A stretch of DNA of 64,000 bases from Microbacterium sp. zg-Y1090 (GTDB lineage: Bacteria > Actinomycetota > Actinomycetes > Actinomycetales > Microbacteriaceae). Shown piece by piece: positions 51,655-60,816 of this stretch. The position numbers were made by a program, and so were the translations under genes. The stretch lies in assembly GCF_030246945.1 (NCBI RefSeq), contig NZ_CP126742.1:2976001-3040000 (forward strand). The letters are read 5' to 3'. Every line of letters starts with the position of its first letter. The first letter of the stretch is position 1. The notes under the pieces were generated by a model that was not told where the DNA came from, ran no database searches, and saw nothing but the letters and a program-made list of their open reading frames with translations.

Positions 51655-52494
51655 GTGAACCTCGGCATCCTGCTGGCGCTCGCGTCGGCCGTCGCCTACG
51701 GCACGTCGGACTTCATCGGGGGCGTCGGTGCCCGGCGCTGCTCGCCGTGGCTGATCCTGCTGGTCGGCCAGATCGCGGGGACGATCGCCCTCCTGGCCGC
51801 GGGGCTCCTCCGCGGCGGCGCCCCGACGGCGGCGGACTTCGGGTGGGCAGTGCTCGCCGGTGTCGGTTCGGCGGCCGGCGGACTGTTCCTGTACCGAGGG
51901 CTGGCGCGCGGTCGCATGGGGCTGGTGGCACCGCTGTCGGCCGTCGGGGCGGCCGCCCTGCCCGTGATCGCAGGCGTCGTGCTCGGCGAGCGCCCCGGCC
52001 TGCTGGTGTGGGCGGGCATCGCCATCGCCCTCCCGGGAATCTGGCTGGTCTCGCGCGAGACCGGCCCGGGCCGGCCGCCGCGGTCGTGGGGGGCGCTCAG
52101 CGACGGGGCCCTCGCCGGTGCGGGTTTCGGGCTGCTGTTCGTCTGCCTGGCCCAGATCGGGCCCGACGCCGGACTGCTGCCGCTCGCGGCCAATCAAGCG
52201 ACCGGCGCACTGCTCGCCGGCATCGGCGTCGCAGCCGCACGCCCCCGCGGGCATCGCCTGCGCACGGCCGTCGGCTGGGGCACCGCGGCGGGACTGACAG
52301 GCGCGGCGGGCACCGTCGCCTTCGTGCTGTCCAGCGGAACGACCTCACTGGCCGTGGCGGCCGTGCTCACCTCGCTCTACCCTGCGGTCACCGTGCTGCT
52401 GGCCGCCGGCGTGCTGCGCGAGCGACTCAGCGCGCCGCAGGGTGCCGGCATCGGCATCTGCACACTCGCGATCATCGCGCTCTCGCTGGACTGA
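51655..52494 (+). CDS. EamA/DMT-family transporter
   Basis: The 279-residue protein has ten predicted transmembrane helices in two EamA repeats (LALASAVAYGTSDFIGGVGARR at the start; the second half contains VLTSLYPAVTVLLAAGVLRERLSAPQGAGIGICTLAIIAL). Both repeats end with the E-R-L-S/P-x-Q-x-x-G pattern. It probably exports a metabolite. It starts at GTG 51655; CAGGCT lies seven bases upstream, and no ribosome site is seen. Confidence 0.88.
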   Translation: MNLGILLALASAVAYGTSDFIGGVGARRCSPWLILLVGQIAGTIALLAAGLLRGGAPTAADFGWAVLAGVGSAAGGLFLYRGLARGRMGLVAPLSAVGAAALPVIAGVVLGERPGLLVWAGIAIALPGIWLVSRETGPGRPPRSWGALSDGALAGAGFGLLFVCLAQIGPDAGLLPLAANQATGALLAGIGVAAARPRGHRLRTAVGWGTAAGLTGAAGTVAFVLSSGTTSLAVAAVLTSLYPAVTVLLAAGVLRERLSAPQGAGIGICTLAIIALSLD

Positions 52495-52518
52495 GCGCCG
52501 CAACACGGAGGAATCTCG

Positions 52519-52584
52519 ATGGAACTGCTCGCATCACCGGTCACCTCGCGCCGCCCGCACACCGTAGGGCCACGGTCATGCTGA
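52519..52584 (+). CDS. Possible 21-residue leader ORF before the MBL-fold gene
   Basis: An ATG at 52519 with GGAGGAA seven bases upstream opens MELLASPVTSRRPHTVGPRS plus Cys and a stop. The last seven bases overlap the start of the MBL-fold gene (52578) in another frame. The MBL gene itself has only AGGG nine bases upstream. This could be a coupled leader peptide, or chance in GC-rich DNA. Confidence 0.35.
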   Translation: MELLASPVTSRRPHTVGPRSC

Positions 52585-53402
52585 CCCCCGTCGCCCCCGG
52601 GGTGTTCGCCCACCAGAGTCCGCTGCTGCGCAACAACAGCGTCGCCGTGCAGGGCGAGGAGGGCGTCCTGCTGGTGGACCCCGGCATCACCGCGGCCGAG
52701 ATGCGGTGCCTCGCCGACGACCTGCTCGTGCTCGGGATGCCGGTGGTCGCGGGCTTCGCCACGCACCCCGACTGGGATCACGCGCTGTGGCATCCGGCAT
52801 TCGGCGACGCCCCGCGCTGGGGCACGCCGGCGTGCGCGGCGTTCCTGGGCGACCTGCGGGCGCAGAGCGACTGGCAGCAGCGGTTCGCCGACGCCCTGCC
52901 CCCCGAGATCGTCTCGGACGTGCCGATCGACCCGTTCGGGCTGATCGCGGCGCTACCCGGCGACGGCGGGCGCATCCCTTGGAGCGGACCCGAGGTGCGG
53001 GTCGTCGCGCATCCGGGCCACGCGATCGGGCACGCGGCGCTCCTGGTGGAGGGACGCCGCGTGCTCGTCGCCGGCGACATGCTCTCGGACGTCTTCGTCC
53101 CCATGCCCGACCTCGAGGGCGCCGACGACCCGCTGGGCGACTACCTCGCGGGACTGGACACGCTGGCGTCCATCGCCGACCGCGTGGACGCATTCGTCCC
53201 CGGACACGGCTCGGTCGGTGACGCCGCGCAGCTGCGGCAGCGGCTGGCGCTGGACCGGCGGTACATCGAGACGCTGCGCGATGGCGGGGTGTTCGACGAC
53301 CCGCGCATCGATGCGCCCGAACTCGGTTGGGAGTGGGTGGGCGATCTGCATGCCGGGCAGGTCGAGAGCGCCGCGCGGCGGGGCGGCGGCGGCCACGGGT
53401 GA
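52578..53402 (+). CDS. MBL-fold metallo-hydrolase
   Basis: The 274-residue protein has the metallo-beta-lactamase fold: NNSVAVQGEEGVLLVDPGI, the metal motif THPDWDHALWHPA (HxxxDH), VVAHPGHAIGHAALLVEGRRVLVAGDMLSDVF and PGHGSVG. It is a hydrolase of unknown substrate in the glyoxalase-II/quorum-quenching-like group. ATG 52578 fits the conserved start. It follows the EamA transporter by 83 bases. Confidence 0.87.
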   Translation: MLTPVAPGVFAHQSPLLRNNSVAVQGEEGVLLVDPGITAAEMRCLADDLLVLGMPVVAGFATHPDWDHALWHPAFGDAPRWGTPACAAFLGDLRAQSDWQQRFADALPPEIVSDVPIDPFGLIAALPGDGGRIPWSGPEVRVVAHPGHAIGHAALLVEGRRVLVAGDMLSDVFVPMPDLEGADDPLGDYLAGLDTLASIADRVDAFVPGHGSVGDAAQLRQRLALDRRYIETLRDGGVFDDPRIDAPELGWEWVGDLHAGQVESAARRGGGGHG

Positions 53403-53422
53403 GGTGGCGAGCGCGCCGCGCG

Positions 53423-53917
53423 TCAGCCGCGGGAGAACAGCGGGCGCGTCACCACGACCGTGGTGGGCGTCGCTGCGCGGCGCAGCCCCCAGCCGAAGAC
53501 GACGGACAGGGCGCCGACGCCCATGGCGAACGCGGCGACACCGAACGACACCACCGACGTGAACAGGGAGGCCCGCAGGAACGACGCGTCCATCAGCGTC
53601 ACCCGCACCGGGTCATCGCGGTCGAGCTCGGCGTAGGTCTTGCCGCCCGACAATCCCAGCGCGTGATGCTGGATGATGGCGGCCTGCGCGAAGGCGGTGA
53701 GCGGCCCCGCCACGGTCTTGCCCTGGAAGGCCATCGCGTCGTCGGGCACCGTGATCTTCTCCTCCCGCAGCTGCAGCGACACCGTGATCCACGCCGCCAG
53801 CCCCAGGACGATCAGCCCGATCCCGGCCAGGATGCCGAGGGTTCCGGCCGCTCGTGCGGGCGGCGCCGCGGCGTACTCGGTGCCGGGCTGCGCATCGGCG
53901 GCGTGCGTCCGGTTCAT
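53423..53917 (-). CDS. Two-TM membrane protein of unknown function
   Basis: The 164-residue protein has one helix at about 27-50 (GTLGILAGIGLIVLGLAAWITVSLQL) and a second at about 118-142 (SLFTSVVSFGVAAFAMGVGALSVVFGWGL), with a polar extracytoplasmic domain between (ITVPDDAMAFQGKTVAGPLTAF). Relatives are common in actinobacteria and are often misnamed ring-opening dioxygenase LigA; no catalytic motif is present. It is a single gene. Confidence 0.7.
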   Translation of the reverse strand: MNRTHAADAQPGTEYAAAPPARAAGTLGILAGIGLIVLGLAAWITVSLQLREEKITVPDDAMAFQGKTVAGPLTAFAQAAIIQHHALGLSGGKTYAELDRDDPVRVTLMDASFLRASLFTSVVSFGVAAFAMGVGALSVVFGWGLRRAATPTTVVVTRPLFSRG

Positions 53918-54017
53918 GGCGTCCTCCTCGCGATCGGGGTGCGTGCGCGTTCACGGTAGCCCCGCCCGGTGCCGACGGAAAGGGGGGCAGGCGCGGCACA
54001 TGCTGCGGCCGCGGCCG

Positions 54018-54890
54018 TCAGCCGAGGGCGGTGAGGACGGGCTCGGCATCGCGGGCGAAGACGCCGACGGTGCCGACGGGGATCTCCTGCCAGTGCCGCC
54101 GCGACCAGTGCAGCTCGAGCGGCTCCGACACCACGAGCTGGGCGCCGTGGGGCAGCCGCTCGGTGCGCCCCTCGCCCACATGCAGGGTCTCGGGCCCGGC
54201 ACTGCGGAAGAGCGAGGGCGCCGGAAGCTCGCCGGCATCGGCGCTCAGCCACCGCGCCACAACCAGCCGCGCCCCGTCTGAGGCGCAGAACGCGCCGCGG
54301 AACGGGTCGGTGACCCCGTGAGCGGCACGGGCGGCTTCGACCCGCTCGATCATCCGGGTGAGGGCGTTCACGGGATCGGTGGCCAGTCCGAACGTGAGCG
54401 CGAGGAAGAAGCACACCTCACTGTCCGTGGTGCCCCGGATGTACGGGTACAGCTCGGGGGCGACGTCCATGGTCAGTTCGCGTTTGAGTTCGGTGAACCC
54501 GCCGATCTCGCCGTTGTGCTGGAACATCCACCCGTCGTGGACGAAGGGATGGGCGTTCTGCTCGGCGATCGTGCCCCCGGGGGCGGCACGCACATGGGCG
54601 AGGAAGCAGGGGGACTCGATCTGGGCGGCGAGGTGGCGCAGGTTGTCGCTGTCCCAGGCCGGTGTGGTCTGGCGGAACTGGCCGAGCACACCCCCGCGTC
54701 CCGACCAGGCCAGGCCGAACCCGTCCCCGTTCGTGGGGAACGCGTGCTGCCGGAACTGGGACGCCATCGTCGTGCCCGGCAGGTACAGCCGGCGGGCGAC
54801 CAGGCTCTGGTCGATCAGTGAATGGTCAGGGCGGACGAGAACGTCCTCGACGGGAAGCGACGCTCCCAGATATGCGATCCACCGGCACAT
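54018..54890 (-). CDS. Class II glutamine amidotransferase (EgtC/YafJ-like)
   Basis: The 290-residue protein begins Met-Cys (CRWIAYLG), the processed Ntn nucleophile Cys2. It has FPTNGDGFGLAW, ARVRAAPGG-like FLAHVRAAPGGTIAEQNAHPFVHDGWMFQHNGEIGGF and RGTTDSEVCFFLALTFG, matching the GATase type 2 fold. It is a stand-alone amidase rather than a synthase. The ATG at 54890 was chosen to place Cys at residue 2; earlier codons (to 54974) lack homology. It lies after the decayed SOUL gene. Confidence 0.88.
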   Translation of the reverse strand: MCRWIAYLGASLPVEDVLVRPDHSLIDQSLVARRLYLPGTTMASQFRQHAFPTNGDGFGLAWSGRGGVLGQFRQTTPAWDSDNLRHLAAQIESPCFLAHVRAAPGGTIAEQNAHPFVHDGWMFQHNGEIGGFTELKRELTMDVAPELYPYIRGTTDSEVCFFLALTFGLATDPVNALTRMIERVEAARAAHGVTDPFRGAFCASDGARLVVARWLSADAGELPAPSLFRSAGPETLHVGEGRTERLPHGAQLVVSEPLELHWSRRHWQEIPVGTVGVFARDAEPVLTALG

Positions 54891-54918
54891 GGCGGCTCTC
54901 CCCTCGGCAGTGTTCCGG

Positions 54919-55282
54919 TCACGATGCAGCTCCCGTATCGCCGTCAGGATGCCGCTGCGTGGGCGGCTCCACATCGAGCATCACTTCGTTGTGCCGCAGG
55001 AAGGCGGGCCACCGTGCGGCCCGCGGCCGCCCGCTGGATCACCGGGGCCGTCATGGCGATGGTCGACCCGCCTCCGCCCTGGATCACCGGCGCCGTCATC
55101 GCCACCTTCGCGGCCGGCTCGTTCTCGCCACTGATGTAGGAGAACAGGTACCGGAAGGCACGGTTTCCGGCGTCCTCGAATCTGCCGTCGACCATCACCT
55201 CTGCCACCGCATGCTGCGGGTAGCGCCGGAGCTCGAACCCGTCGAAGGCACGCACCACGTCGTACGGCTGCTGTTCGGTCAT
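54919..55282 (-). pseudogene. SOUL/heme-binding-family gene with an internal deletion
   Basis: The N-terminal half is intact (MTEQQPYDVVRAFDGFELRR, AGNRAFRYLFSYISGENEPAAKVAMTAPVIQ, then a second IAMTAPVIQ). After about residue 85 the frame reads unconserved Arg/Ala-rich sequence to 54944. In another frame the C-terminal SOUL ending appears (WPAFLRHNEVMLDVEPP, stop near 54919). The middle, about 80 residues in normal members, is missing, with a frame change at the join. It is probably a deletion pseudogene. Confidence 0.7.
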
Positions 55283-55411
55283 CTCTGCCGTTCTCCCGCC
55301 ACGCGTCTGCGGCACGCACGTGAGGGGGCGCGCTGCGGCTTCACGGTAACCCCGCGTCGTCGCGGGAGGAAGACCGGTCGGCCCAGCGCGCCCTCACCAC
55401 GCGGCGTGGAC

Positions 55412-56362
55412 CTACTTCATCTCCCCGAACGTGCGCTCGATGTCGGCCATCTCCATGGCCGCCGTCGCCTCGATGAGGGCCCGCAGGTCGGCGTCGGCGC
55501 CCGGGGAGAACTCCTCGGGCCGCTCCGGTGCGATCGTCATCGGTGAGCCCGCCGGCGCCTGCTCGCTGGCATCGAGCTGCGTCCCGTCGTTCGACGGAGA
55601 CAGGCCCTGGAAGATCTTTCCCGCTTCGGAGAGGTTCGTCAGATCGAAGGAGTACTGCTTGCTCTGCAGTCCCAGCTCGGTCAGGCGGGCCACCTCCGGG
55701 AACTTCTCCGCATTGGTCTTGGGGATCGGCAGCGCCGTGCGCCAATTCACGCCCAGGGTCTCGAGCGCCTTGGCGAATGCGTTCTCGTGGGCCTGGTCGC
55801 GCACAATCAGGTACGAGATGGTGCTGCGGGCCGTCTTGTTCGACGTCATCTCGTACAGGCGGCACTTCTGCAGGCGTCCCGTGGACTCGAGCATGAGGTT
55901 GTAGAGCAGGTCGAGCACGAGGTTTCCCGAGTTGTACACGTAGCTGCCCAGCCACGGGTTGCCGGCGGCATCCACCGGCATGGCCCCCTGCGCACCCACG
56001 AGGTAATGGTGGATGTTGCTCTCGGACGTGGCGATCTTCAGCGGTGTCGCCCCGCCCGCACCCGGGGCGTCGACCGGGTCGGTCGGCTTGCCCTTGTAAC
56101 CGGGCGAGCCGTCGAGCAGACGGGAGATGGTGGTGCCGATGAGCTCGACGTGGCTGATCTCCTCGGTGCCGATGCCCTGGATCAGGTCCTTGTAGGGCTT
56201 GGCCGACGGTCCGCGGAAGTTGATGCTCTGGAACAGGTACTGCATCATCGTGCGCATCTCGCCGAACTGCCCGCCCAGCCCCTCCTGCAGTGCGTTGGCG
56301 GCATCGGGGTCGGGCTGATCCTGGTCGATCTCGTTGATCAGCTGCTGAACATGAAAGTACAT
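55412..56362 (-). CDS. Manganese catalase
   Basis: The 316-residue protein is a di-manganese catalase: MYFHVQQLINEIDQDQPDPDAANALQEGLGGQFGEMRTMMQYLFQS (Glu35 and downstream ligands), GIGTEEISHVELIGTTISRLLDG and IVRDQAHENAFAKALETLG carry the Glu/His metal ligands. It breaks down H2O2 in the cytosol. ATG 56362 follows GGAGGAG and gives the canonical start; a frame open to 56533 is Arg/Gly-rich and rejected. A short acidic C-terminal tail follows the core. Confidence 0.93.
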   Translation of the reverse strand: MYFHVQQLINEIDQDQPDPDAANALQEGLGGQFGEMRTMMQYLFQSINFRGPSAKPYKDLIQGIGTEEISHVELIGTTISRLLDGSPGYKGKPTDPVDAPGAGGATPLKIATSESNIHHYLVGAQGAMPVDAAGNPWLGSYVYNSGNLVLDLLYNLMLESTGRLQKCRLYEMTSNKTARSTISYLIVRDQAHENAFAKALETLGVNWRTALPIPKTNAEKFPEVARLTELGLQSKQYSFDLTNLSEAGKIFQGLSPSNDGTQLDASEQAPAGSPMTIAPERPEEFSPGADADLRALIEATAAMEMADIERTFGEMK

Positions 56363-56508
56363 GTCTCCTCCAAGGGTCGGTCCGCTCAGACTCGCGGTCG
56401 GGGGCTCCCCCGCCGACCCCCTCGCCAGCCGGACGCCCGGGGCGTATCCTCCCTCCCCGGGCCGCCAGCGCACGAGCGCGGCCCCTGGCGCCTCCCGCGC
56501 TCGCGCCC

Positions 56509-56514
56509 TACCGT
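56509..56514 (+). promoter_or_regulatory. Possible -10 element for a leaderless FUSC transcript
   Basis: TACCGT, six bases, then ATG 56521. There is no ribosome site. Confidence 0.45.
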
Positions 56515-56520
56515 CTAGCC

Positions 56521-58383
56521 ATGGACGAGCCACGCAAGCTCCGCCGTCGCCACGCCGAGAGCGGGGCTGCAGCCCACAAGCATCCCAAGGGCACCCCCCT
56601 GCTCATCCTGCTGATGATCATCGTGGTCCTCCCTTCCGTGCTTCTCGCCGACGCGTGGGGCGCCGGTGCGGCGGGCATCATCGGCGGGCTCACGGGCATG
56701 TTCTCCCTCGTGGCGTTCATCGGCGGGCCGTTGCGGGCCGATCTGCGCATCACCGCCGTCATGGGTCCACTGCTGATCATCGCCGCAGCCGTCCCGCGCC
56801 TCGTCGCGGAGGCCTCGCGGCCCGCGGCGATCGCGCTGGTGGTCGTGCTCACGTTCGTCGCGGCGCTGCTGCCGCTGCTCGGCCCCCGCTTCGGCACCGC
56901 CGGCATGGGGCTCGGCATGACGACGATGTTCGGCTACGGGTACGCCCCCACCGGCGGGGCGGACCATCAGCAGGTGATCGCGGCCGCCGTGGCCGGCGTG
57001 GTCGTCGCGCTCGTCCTGCGCGTCCTCATGGGCATCAGCGACCCCTCGAAGCCGACGCGGCAGCAGGTGGCCGCCGTGCTCGACGCCGACGACCCGAGCG
57101 CCGCCACCGCCACCGCCTTCCGCACGTGGCTGAGCGACGGCCGGCAGCGCTGGCTCGCGGACGCGCTCGAGGCGGCATCCGCGTATCGGGTGGCGCTGCG
57201 CACCGCAGAACTGTCGAACCCGACGGATGCCGACGCCACCGCCGCACTGCGCGAACGCGCCCAGAAGCTGTCGGACCAGCTGAAGGCGAAGCCCGCCCGC
57301 GGAGGTGCTTCCCCCGAGACTCCGCCGCCCGCGGCATCCACCGACACGGGCGCCCTCGGCGACGCGGCCCGCGCGCTCGACACGGTGGAGCGCGCACTGA
57401 CGACCCGTGACACCGCACCGGTCCGCCTCGAGCGCGACCGGCGGCGCGGGCTGCGGGACGCCGTGCTGCACCCGTCGGCACGACTGCAGTCCATCCAGAT
57501 GCGTCACGCGGTGCGCACGGCGCTGGCGGTGTTCCTCATGCTGCTGATCACCTCCGGGCTCGAGCGCGGCGACCCGCTGGTGTCCACGGCGCTGCTCGCC
57601 ACCTTCAGCATCATGCAGGCCACGTGGAGCGACACCGCGACGAAGACGCGCAACAAGATCATCGGGGTGGTCGCCGGCTCACTCACGGTCGCCGTCGTGC
57701 TGCTGGTCGTTCCGCAGCAGTACCTCGTGGCGGTCGCTGCGGTCTCGCTCTGCCTTGGGCTCTGGTACATCGTCACGCGCCCGGCGCTCGGCAGCGCCTT
57801 CATGGTGGTCGTCAGCGTCGGCTTCAACGCCGTCACGCGGGACCTGAACCCGGTGAACCTGCTGACGCAGTACGTGGCGCTCACGGCGTGCGCGGTGCTG
57901 CTGGGCGTGGTGTTCGGCTTCATCGTGATCCCGGGTCTGCGGCCGCCGCCCCTGCGCAGCCGGATCCAGACGGCCGTCGACGCGACGGCGACAGCGCTTC
58001 GTGCCGCCGGTGGCGCGGGTCCTCAGCGGGTCGAGGACCTCGCCCTCTTCCGGGATGCCGCCCGTGCGCAGGCCGACCTCGTGCCCGACCACGATCGCCT
58101 CGATGACACGCAGCTCGCCGACCTCGCGTCACTGCAGACAGGGCTGCGCGACCTGACGGCCCTGGCTCCGTCGGGTGAGCTGACCCCGGGCGACATCGAG
58201 CGGGTGCTGCAGGTGCTCGATCCCGAGCCATCGCCCGCCGGGAGCGACGATCAGCCGGAGCACGCCGCCGTCTCCGGTGGCGCGTCGTCGGTGCTGTGGG
58301 ACGTCGCCCAGCAGACGGGCTCGGCGGAACGGTCGCTGCTGCGAACGCTGCCCGCGGCTGCCGCGGCATCCGCCCGGCGCTGA
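56521..58383 (+). CDS. FUSC/aromatic acid exporter-type membrane protein
   Basis: The 620-residue protein has two blocks of membrane helices (about 26-175 and 335-480) separated by a long cytoplasmic helical region, plus a C-terminal soluble tail. MRHAVRTALAVFLMLLITSGLERGDPLVSTALLATFSIMQATWSDTATKTRNKIIGVVAGS is the FUSC-like block. It may export aromatic acids or similar compounds. The ATG is preceded by TACCGT and no ribosome site, so it may be leaderless. It diverges from the catalase gene. Confidence 0.85.
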   Translation: MDEPRKLRRRHAESGAAAHKHPKGTPLLILLMIIVVLPSVLLADAWGAGAAGIIGGLTGMFSLVAFIGGPLRADLRITAVMGPLLIIAAAVPRLVAEASRPAAIALVVVLTFVAALLPLLGPRFGTAGMGLGMTTMFGYGYAPTGGADHQQVIAAAVAGVVVALVLRVLMGISDPSKPTRQQVAAVLDADDPSAATATAFRTWLSDGRQRWLADALEAASAYRVALRTAELSNPTDADATAALRERAQKLSDQLKAKPARGGASPETPPPAASTDTGALGDAARALDTVERALTTRDTAPVRLERDRRRGLRDAVLHPSARLQSIQMRHAVRTALAVFLMLLITSGLERGDPLVSTALLATFSIMQATWSDTATKTRNKIIGVVAGSLTVAVVLLVVPQQYLVAVAAVSLCLGLWYIVTRPALGSAFMVVVSVGFNAVTRDLNPVNLLTQYVALTACAVLLGVVFGFIVIPGLRPPPLRSRIQTAVDATATALRAAGGAGPQRVEDLALFRDAARAQADLVPDHDRLDDTQLADLASLQTGLRDLTALAPSGELTPGDIERVLQVLDPEPSPAGSDDQPEHAAVSGGASSVLWDVAQQTGSAERSLLRTLPAAAAASARR

Positions 58384-58396
58384 CCGTGGGGCGGGC

Positions 58397-58960
58397 TCAC
58401 CCGCGAGCGGGGAGGTAGCGCAGCGCGACCGACCCCGGCCGGAAGTCGCGACGCTCCACGAGTTCGAGGGCGAGGCGCTCGCGCAGCCCGGCGAGCAGCG
58501 TCGGCCCGTGGCCCGCGACCACCGGCTGCACCACGAACTCGTACTCGTCGATCAATCCCAGGTCGGCCAGTGCGAGGGGAAGGGTCACCCCGCCCACCCA
58601 GAGGCCGTTGCCGGGTTGCTGCTTGAGTCGCCACACCGCGTCTGCCAGGTCACCGCGCACCAGTTCGCCGTTCCAGTCGGCGGAGGACAGTGTGCTCGAC
58701 ACGACATATTTCTTGGCCGCGTCGATGGCCTCGGCGAACGGGATCTCCCACGCCCGCATCCCCTCGGGCCAGGTTCCTGAGGTGGGCCGCCGCCACGCCC
58801 CGGCCATCATCTCGTAGGTCACCCGGCCGAACAGCAGGGCGTCGGCTCGTTGCATCTGGGCGGCCCAGTAGTCCATCGACTCCTCATCCGGGCCCAGCCC
58901 CGCCTCATGGTGGACGCAGCCGTCGATCGTGATGTTGATCGAGTAGCGCAGTGGTCTCAT
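58397..58960 (-). CDS. Dihydrofolate reductase-like (RibD-C domain) protein
   Basis: The 187-residue protein has RYSINITIDGCVHHEAGLGPDEESMDYWAAQMQRADALLFGRVTYEMMAGAW, the YyaP/DHFR-like start, then KKYVVSSTLSSADWNGELVRGDLADAVWRLKQQPGNGLWVGG. These are NADPH-binding-fold proteins of unknown substrate. ATG 58960 has GGGGAG upstream. It converges with the FUSC gene. Confidence 0.87.
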   Translation of the reverse strand: MRPLRYSINITIDGCVHHEAGLGPDEESMDYWAAQMQRADALLFGRVTYEMMAGAWRRPTSGTWPEGMRAWEIPFAEAIDAAKKYVVSSTLSSADWNGELVRGDLADAVWRLKQQPGNGLWVGGVTLPLALADLGLIDEYEFVVQPVVAGHGPTLLAGLRERLALELVERRDFRPGSVALRYLPARG

Positions 58961-59105
58961 CGCGTTCTCCCCGGTGCGCAGTGGTCCGCTCCCCTGCGGC
59001 GGGACCACATCCCCTCGGGTCACGCCGTCGCGGTTCACCCTAATGACGTGCCGGCCGAAGGCAACCCCTGCGCCCACCGCACGGGGTGTCAATCACGCGG
59101 TCTCG

Positions 59106-59762
59106 TCAGTCGTACAGCACCGCGTCGGCGACCATCGCGGGGTCCTGCAGAATTCCGAGGTGGCCCAGTTCGAGCGCGCGCACGGGCCACCCCGCACCTG
59201 TGGCGACGCCCACCTCGTCGGCGTAGGTGTGTCCGAATGCCACGTAGCTGCAACGGAGGCCCGCCGTCCAATTCCGCGGCGCGGAGACGCGTGACGACAG
59301 GTAGGCGGCTGGGATGGAGGGTGCGCCGGCATCCACCAGCGCGAAAGTGGCGTCGTCGGGAAACAGCGGACGCACGCTCTCCTCCGGCCACCACCGCGTC
59401 CACGGTGGCAGGATGCCGTCCCTCGCGGTGACCGGCAGCGTGCGGCGCGCCCGCGCGGGCATGACAGGCCAGGTGCCACCGCGAAGGGGCGGGATCACCG
59501 CATCGAGGAACACGATGCGGTTGACCGCAGAACCCGCCGCCACCGCGGGGACGAAGTTTCCGGCGTTCGAGTGCGCGATCGCCGCGGTCGCACCGAGCTC
59601 CGCCGCCGCGGCCGCGTACGCCTCGCCGATCGCCTGCGGTGTCCCGAGCGGTGTCGGCACGACCCGCTCGGCTTCGAGTCCTCTCGCTCGCAACGCGCGG
59701 ACCAGCGGATCCATCACGAAGCCGGGAAGGAAGACGCTTCCCATGACGATCACGCGGTCCAC
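59106..59762 (-). CDS. Small alpha/beta hydrolase
   Basis: The 218-residue protein has the fold start VIVMGSVFLPGFVMDPLVRALRARGLEAERVVPTPLG, nucleophile elbow AHSNAGNFV, FLDAVIPP and a C-terminal His in ALELGHLGILQDPAMVADAVL. The usual GxSxG reads AHSNAG. It probably hydrolyses a small ester or amide. It starts at GTG 59762 with TAGGAT six bases upstream, so it may be leaderless. A fragment of a related gene lies at 61,823-61,923. Confidence 0.78.
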   Translation of the reverse strand: MDRVIVMGSVFLPGFVMDPLVRALRARGLEAERVVPTPLGTPQAIGEAYAAAAAELGATAAIAHSNAGNFVPAVAAGSAVNRIVFLDAVIPPLRGGTWPVMPARARRTLPVTARDGILPPWTRWWPEESVRPLFPDDATFALVDAGAPSIPAAYLSSRVSAPRNWTAGLRCSYVAFGHTYADEVGVATGAGWPVRALELGHLGILQDPAMVADAVLYD

Positions 59763-59768
59763 GGCGAC

Positions 59769-59774
59769 ATCCTA
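59769..59774 (-). promoter_or_regulatory. Possible -10 element for a leaderless hydrolase transcript
   Basis: On the minus strand TAGGAT, six bases, then GTG at 59762. No ribosome site is seen. Confidence 0.45.
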
Positions 59775-59888
59775 GAAACATCCGTCGTTCGGCGTCGCGG
59801 GCTACTACGGTGCGCCACCGGATGTCCAGCCCCATCCCCGCGCGGCTGCGCCTGGCACAGTGTGGAAACGACGCGACGAGGAGAAGCA

Positions 59889-60779
59889 ATGAAGCAGCGC
59901 ACTCTGGCAGGACGACAGGTCTCGGCGATCGGCCTGGGCGCCATGCCGCTGTCGATGAACAACGACAAGCGATACCCGTCGTTCGAGGATGCCGTGGCAA
60001 CCGTGCACGCCGCCCTCGACGCGGGCGTGACGCTCATCGACACGGCTGACATCTATGCCCCGGATGGCGAACAGATGGGACACAACGAGCGCATCGTCGC
60101 CGAGGCGCTGCGGACATGGGACGGGGATTCCTCGCGCATCTTCGTCGCGACCAAGGGCGGCATCACGCTCGGCGAAGACGGAGCCAAGGGACGCGACGGG
60201 TCGGCGGCCTACCTGCGCTCGGCCGCGGAGAAGTCACTCGAGATCCTCGGCGTCGACCAGCTCGACCTGTACCAGTACCACCGTCCCGACCGCACCCGTG
60301 TCTACGCCGACATCATGCGGGGACTGAAGTCGTTGCACGACGACGGCCTCGTTCGCGCGATCGGCATCTCGAACGCGAGTGTCGAAGAGATCCAGATCGC
60401 TTTGGACGTGCTCGGCGAAGGCAACCTCGCCAGCGTCCAGAACGAGTTCTCGCCGAAGCACCCGGGAAGCATCGACGAATTGCGCTTCTGCGCCGCTCAC
60501 GACATCGCCTTCCTGCCGTGGAGTCCTCTCGGCGGCACCGGCGGCGGTGCCAGCAGCGTCGGCGACCGGTTCTCGGCCTTCCGCGACGTCGGCGATGCAC
60601 ACGGCGTCAGCCCGCAGCAAGTCGTGCTGGCGTGGGAGCTCGCCCTCGACCCGCACGTCATCCCGATCCCGGGTGCGCGGCGCGCGGCATCCATCACGGA
60701 TTCCGCGAAAGCCGCCGACCTCGAACTCACCCCTGAAGAAGTGACTCGACTGTCGGAATCGGTCGCGATCTTCGACTGA
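59889..60779 (+). CDS. Aldo/keto reductase
   Basis: The 296-residue TIM-barrel protein has the catalytic Asp51, Tyr56 (DTADIYAPDGEQMGHNE), Lys in FVATKGG and His in YQYHRPD, and an NADPH site near IPGARRAASITDSAKAADLEL. It reduces aldehydes or ketones. GAGGAGAAG precedes the ATG. It diverges from the alpha/beta hydrolase. Confidence 0.92.
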   Translation: MKQRTLAGRQVSAIGLGAMPLSMNNDKRYPSFEDAVATVHAALDAGVTLIDTADIYAPDGEQMGHNERIVAEALRTWDGDSSRIFVATKGGITLGEDGAKGRDGSAAYLRSAAEKSLEILGVDQLDLYQYHRPDRTRVYADIMRGLKSLHDDGLVRAIGISNASVEEIQIALDVLGEGNLASVQNEFSPKHPGSIDELRFCAAHDIAFLPWSPLGGTGGGASSVGDRFSAFRDVGDAHGVSPQQVVLAWELALDPHVIPIPGARRAASITDSAKAADLELTPEEVTRLSESVAIFD

Positions 60780-60816
60780 CGCGACGGGCACCCCGGTTCA
60801 GGCGCTCTCCCTCGGG

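Noticed and set aside
53423..53917. Aromatic ring-opening dioxygenase (LigA)
   Set aside because: The protein has two membrane helices and no dioxygenase motif; the name is a propagated misannotation.
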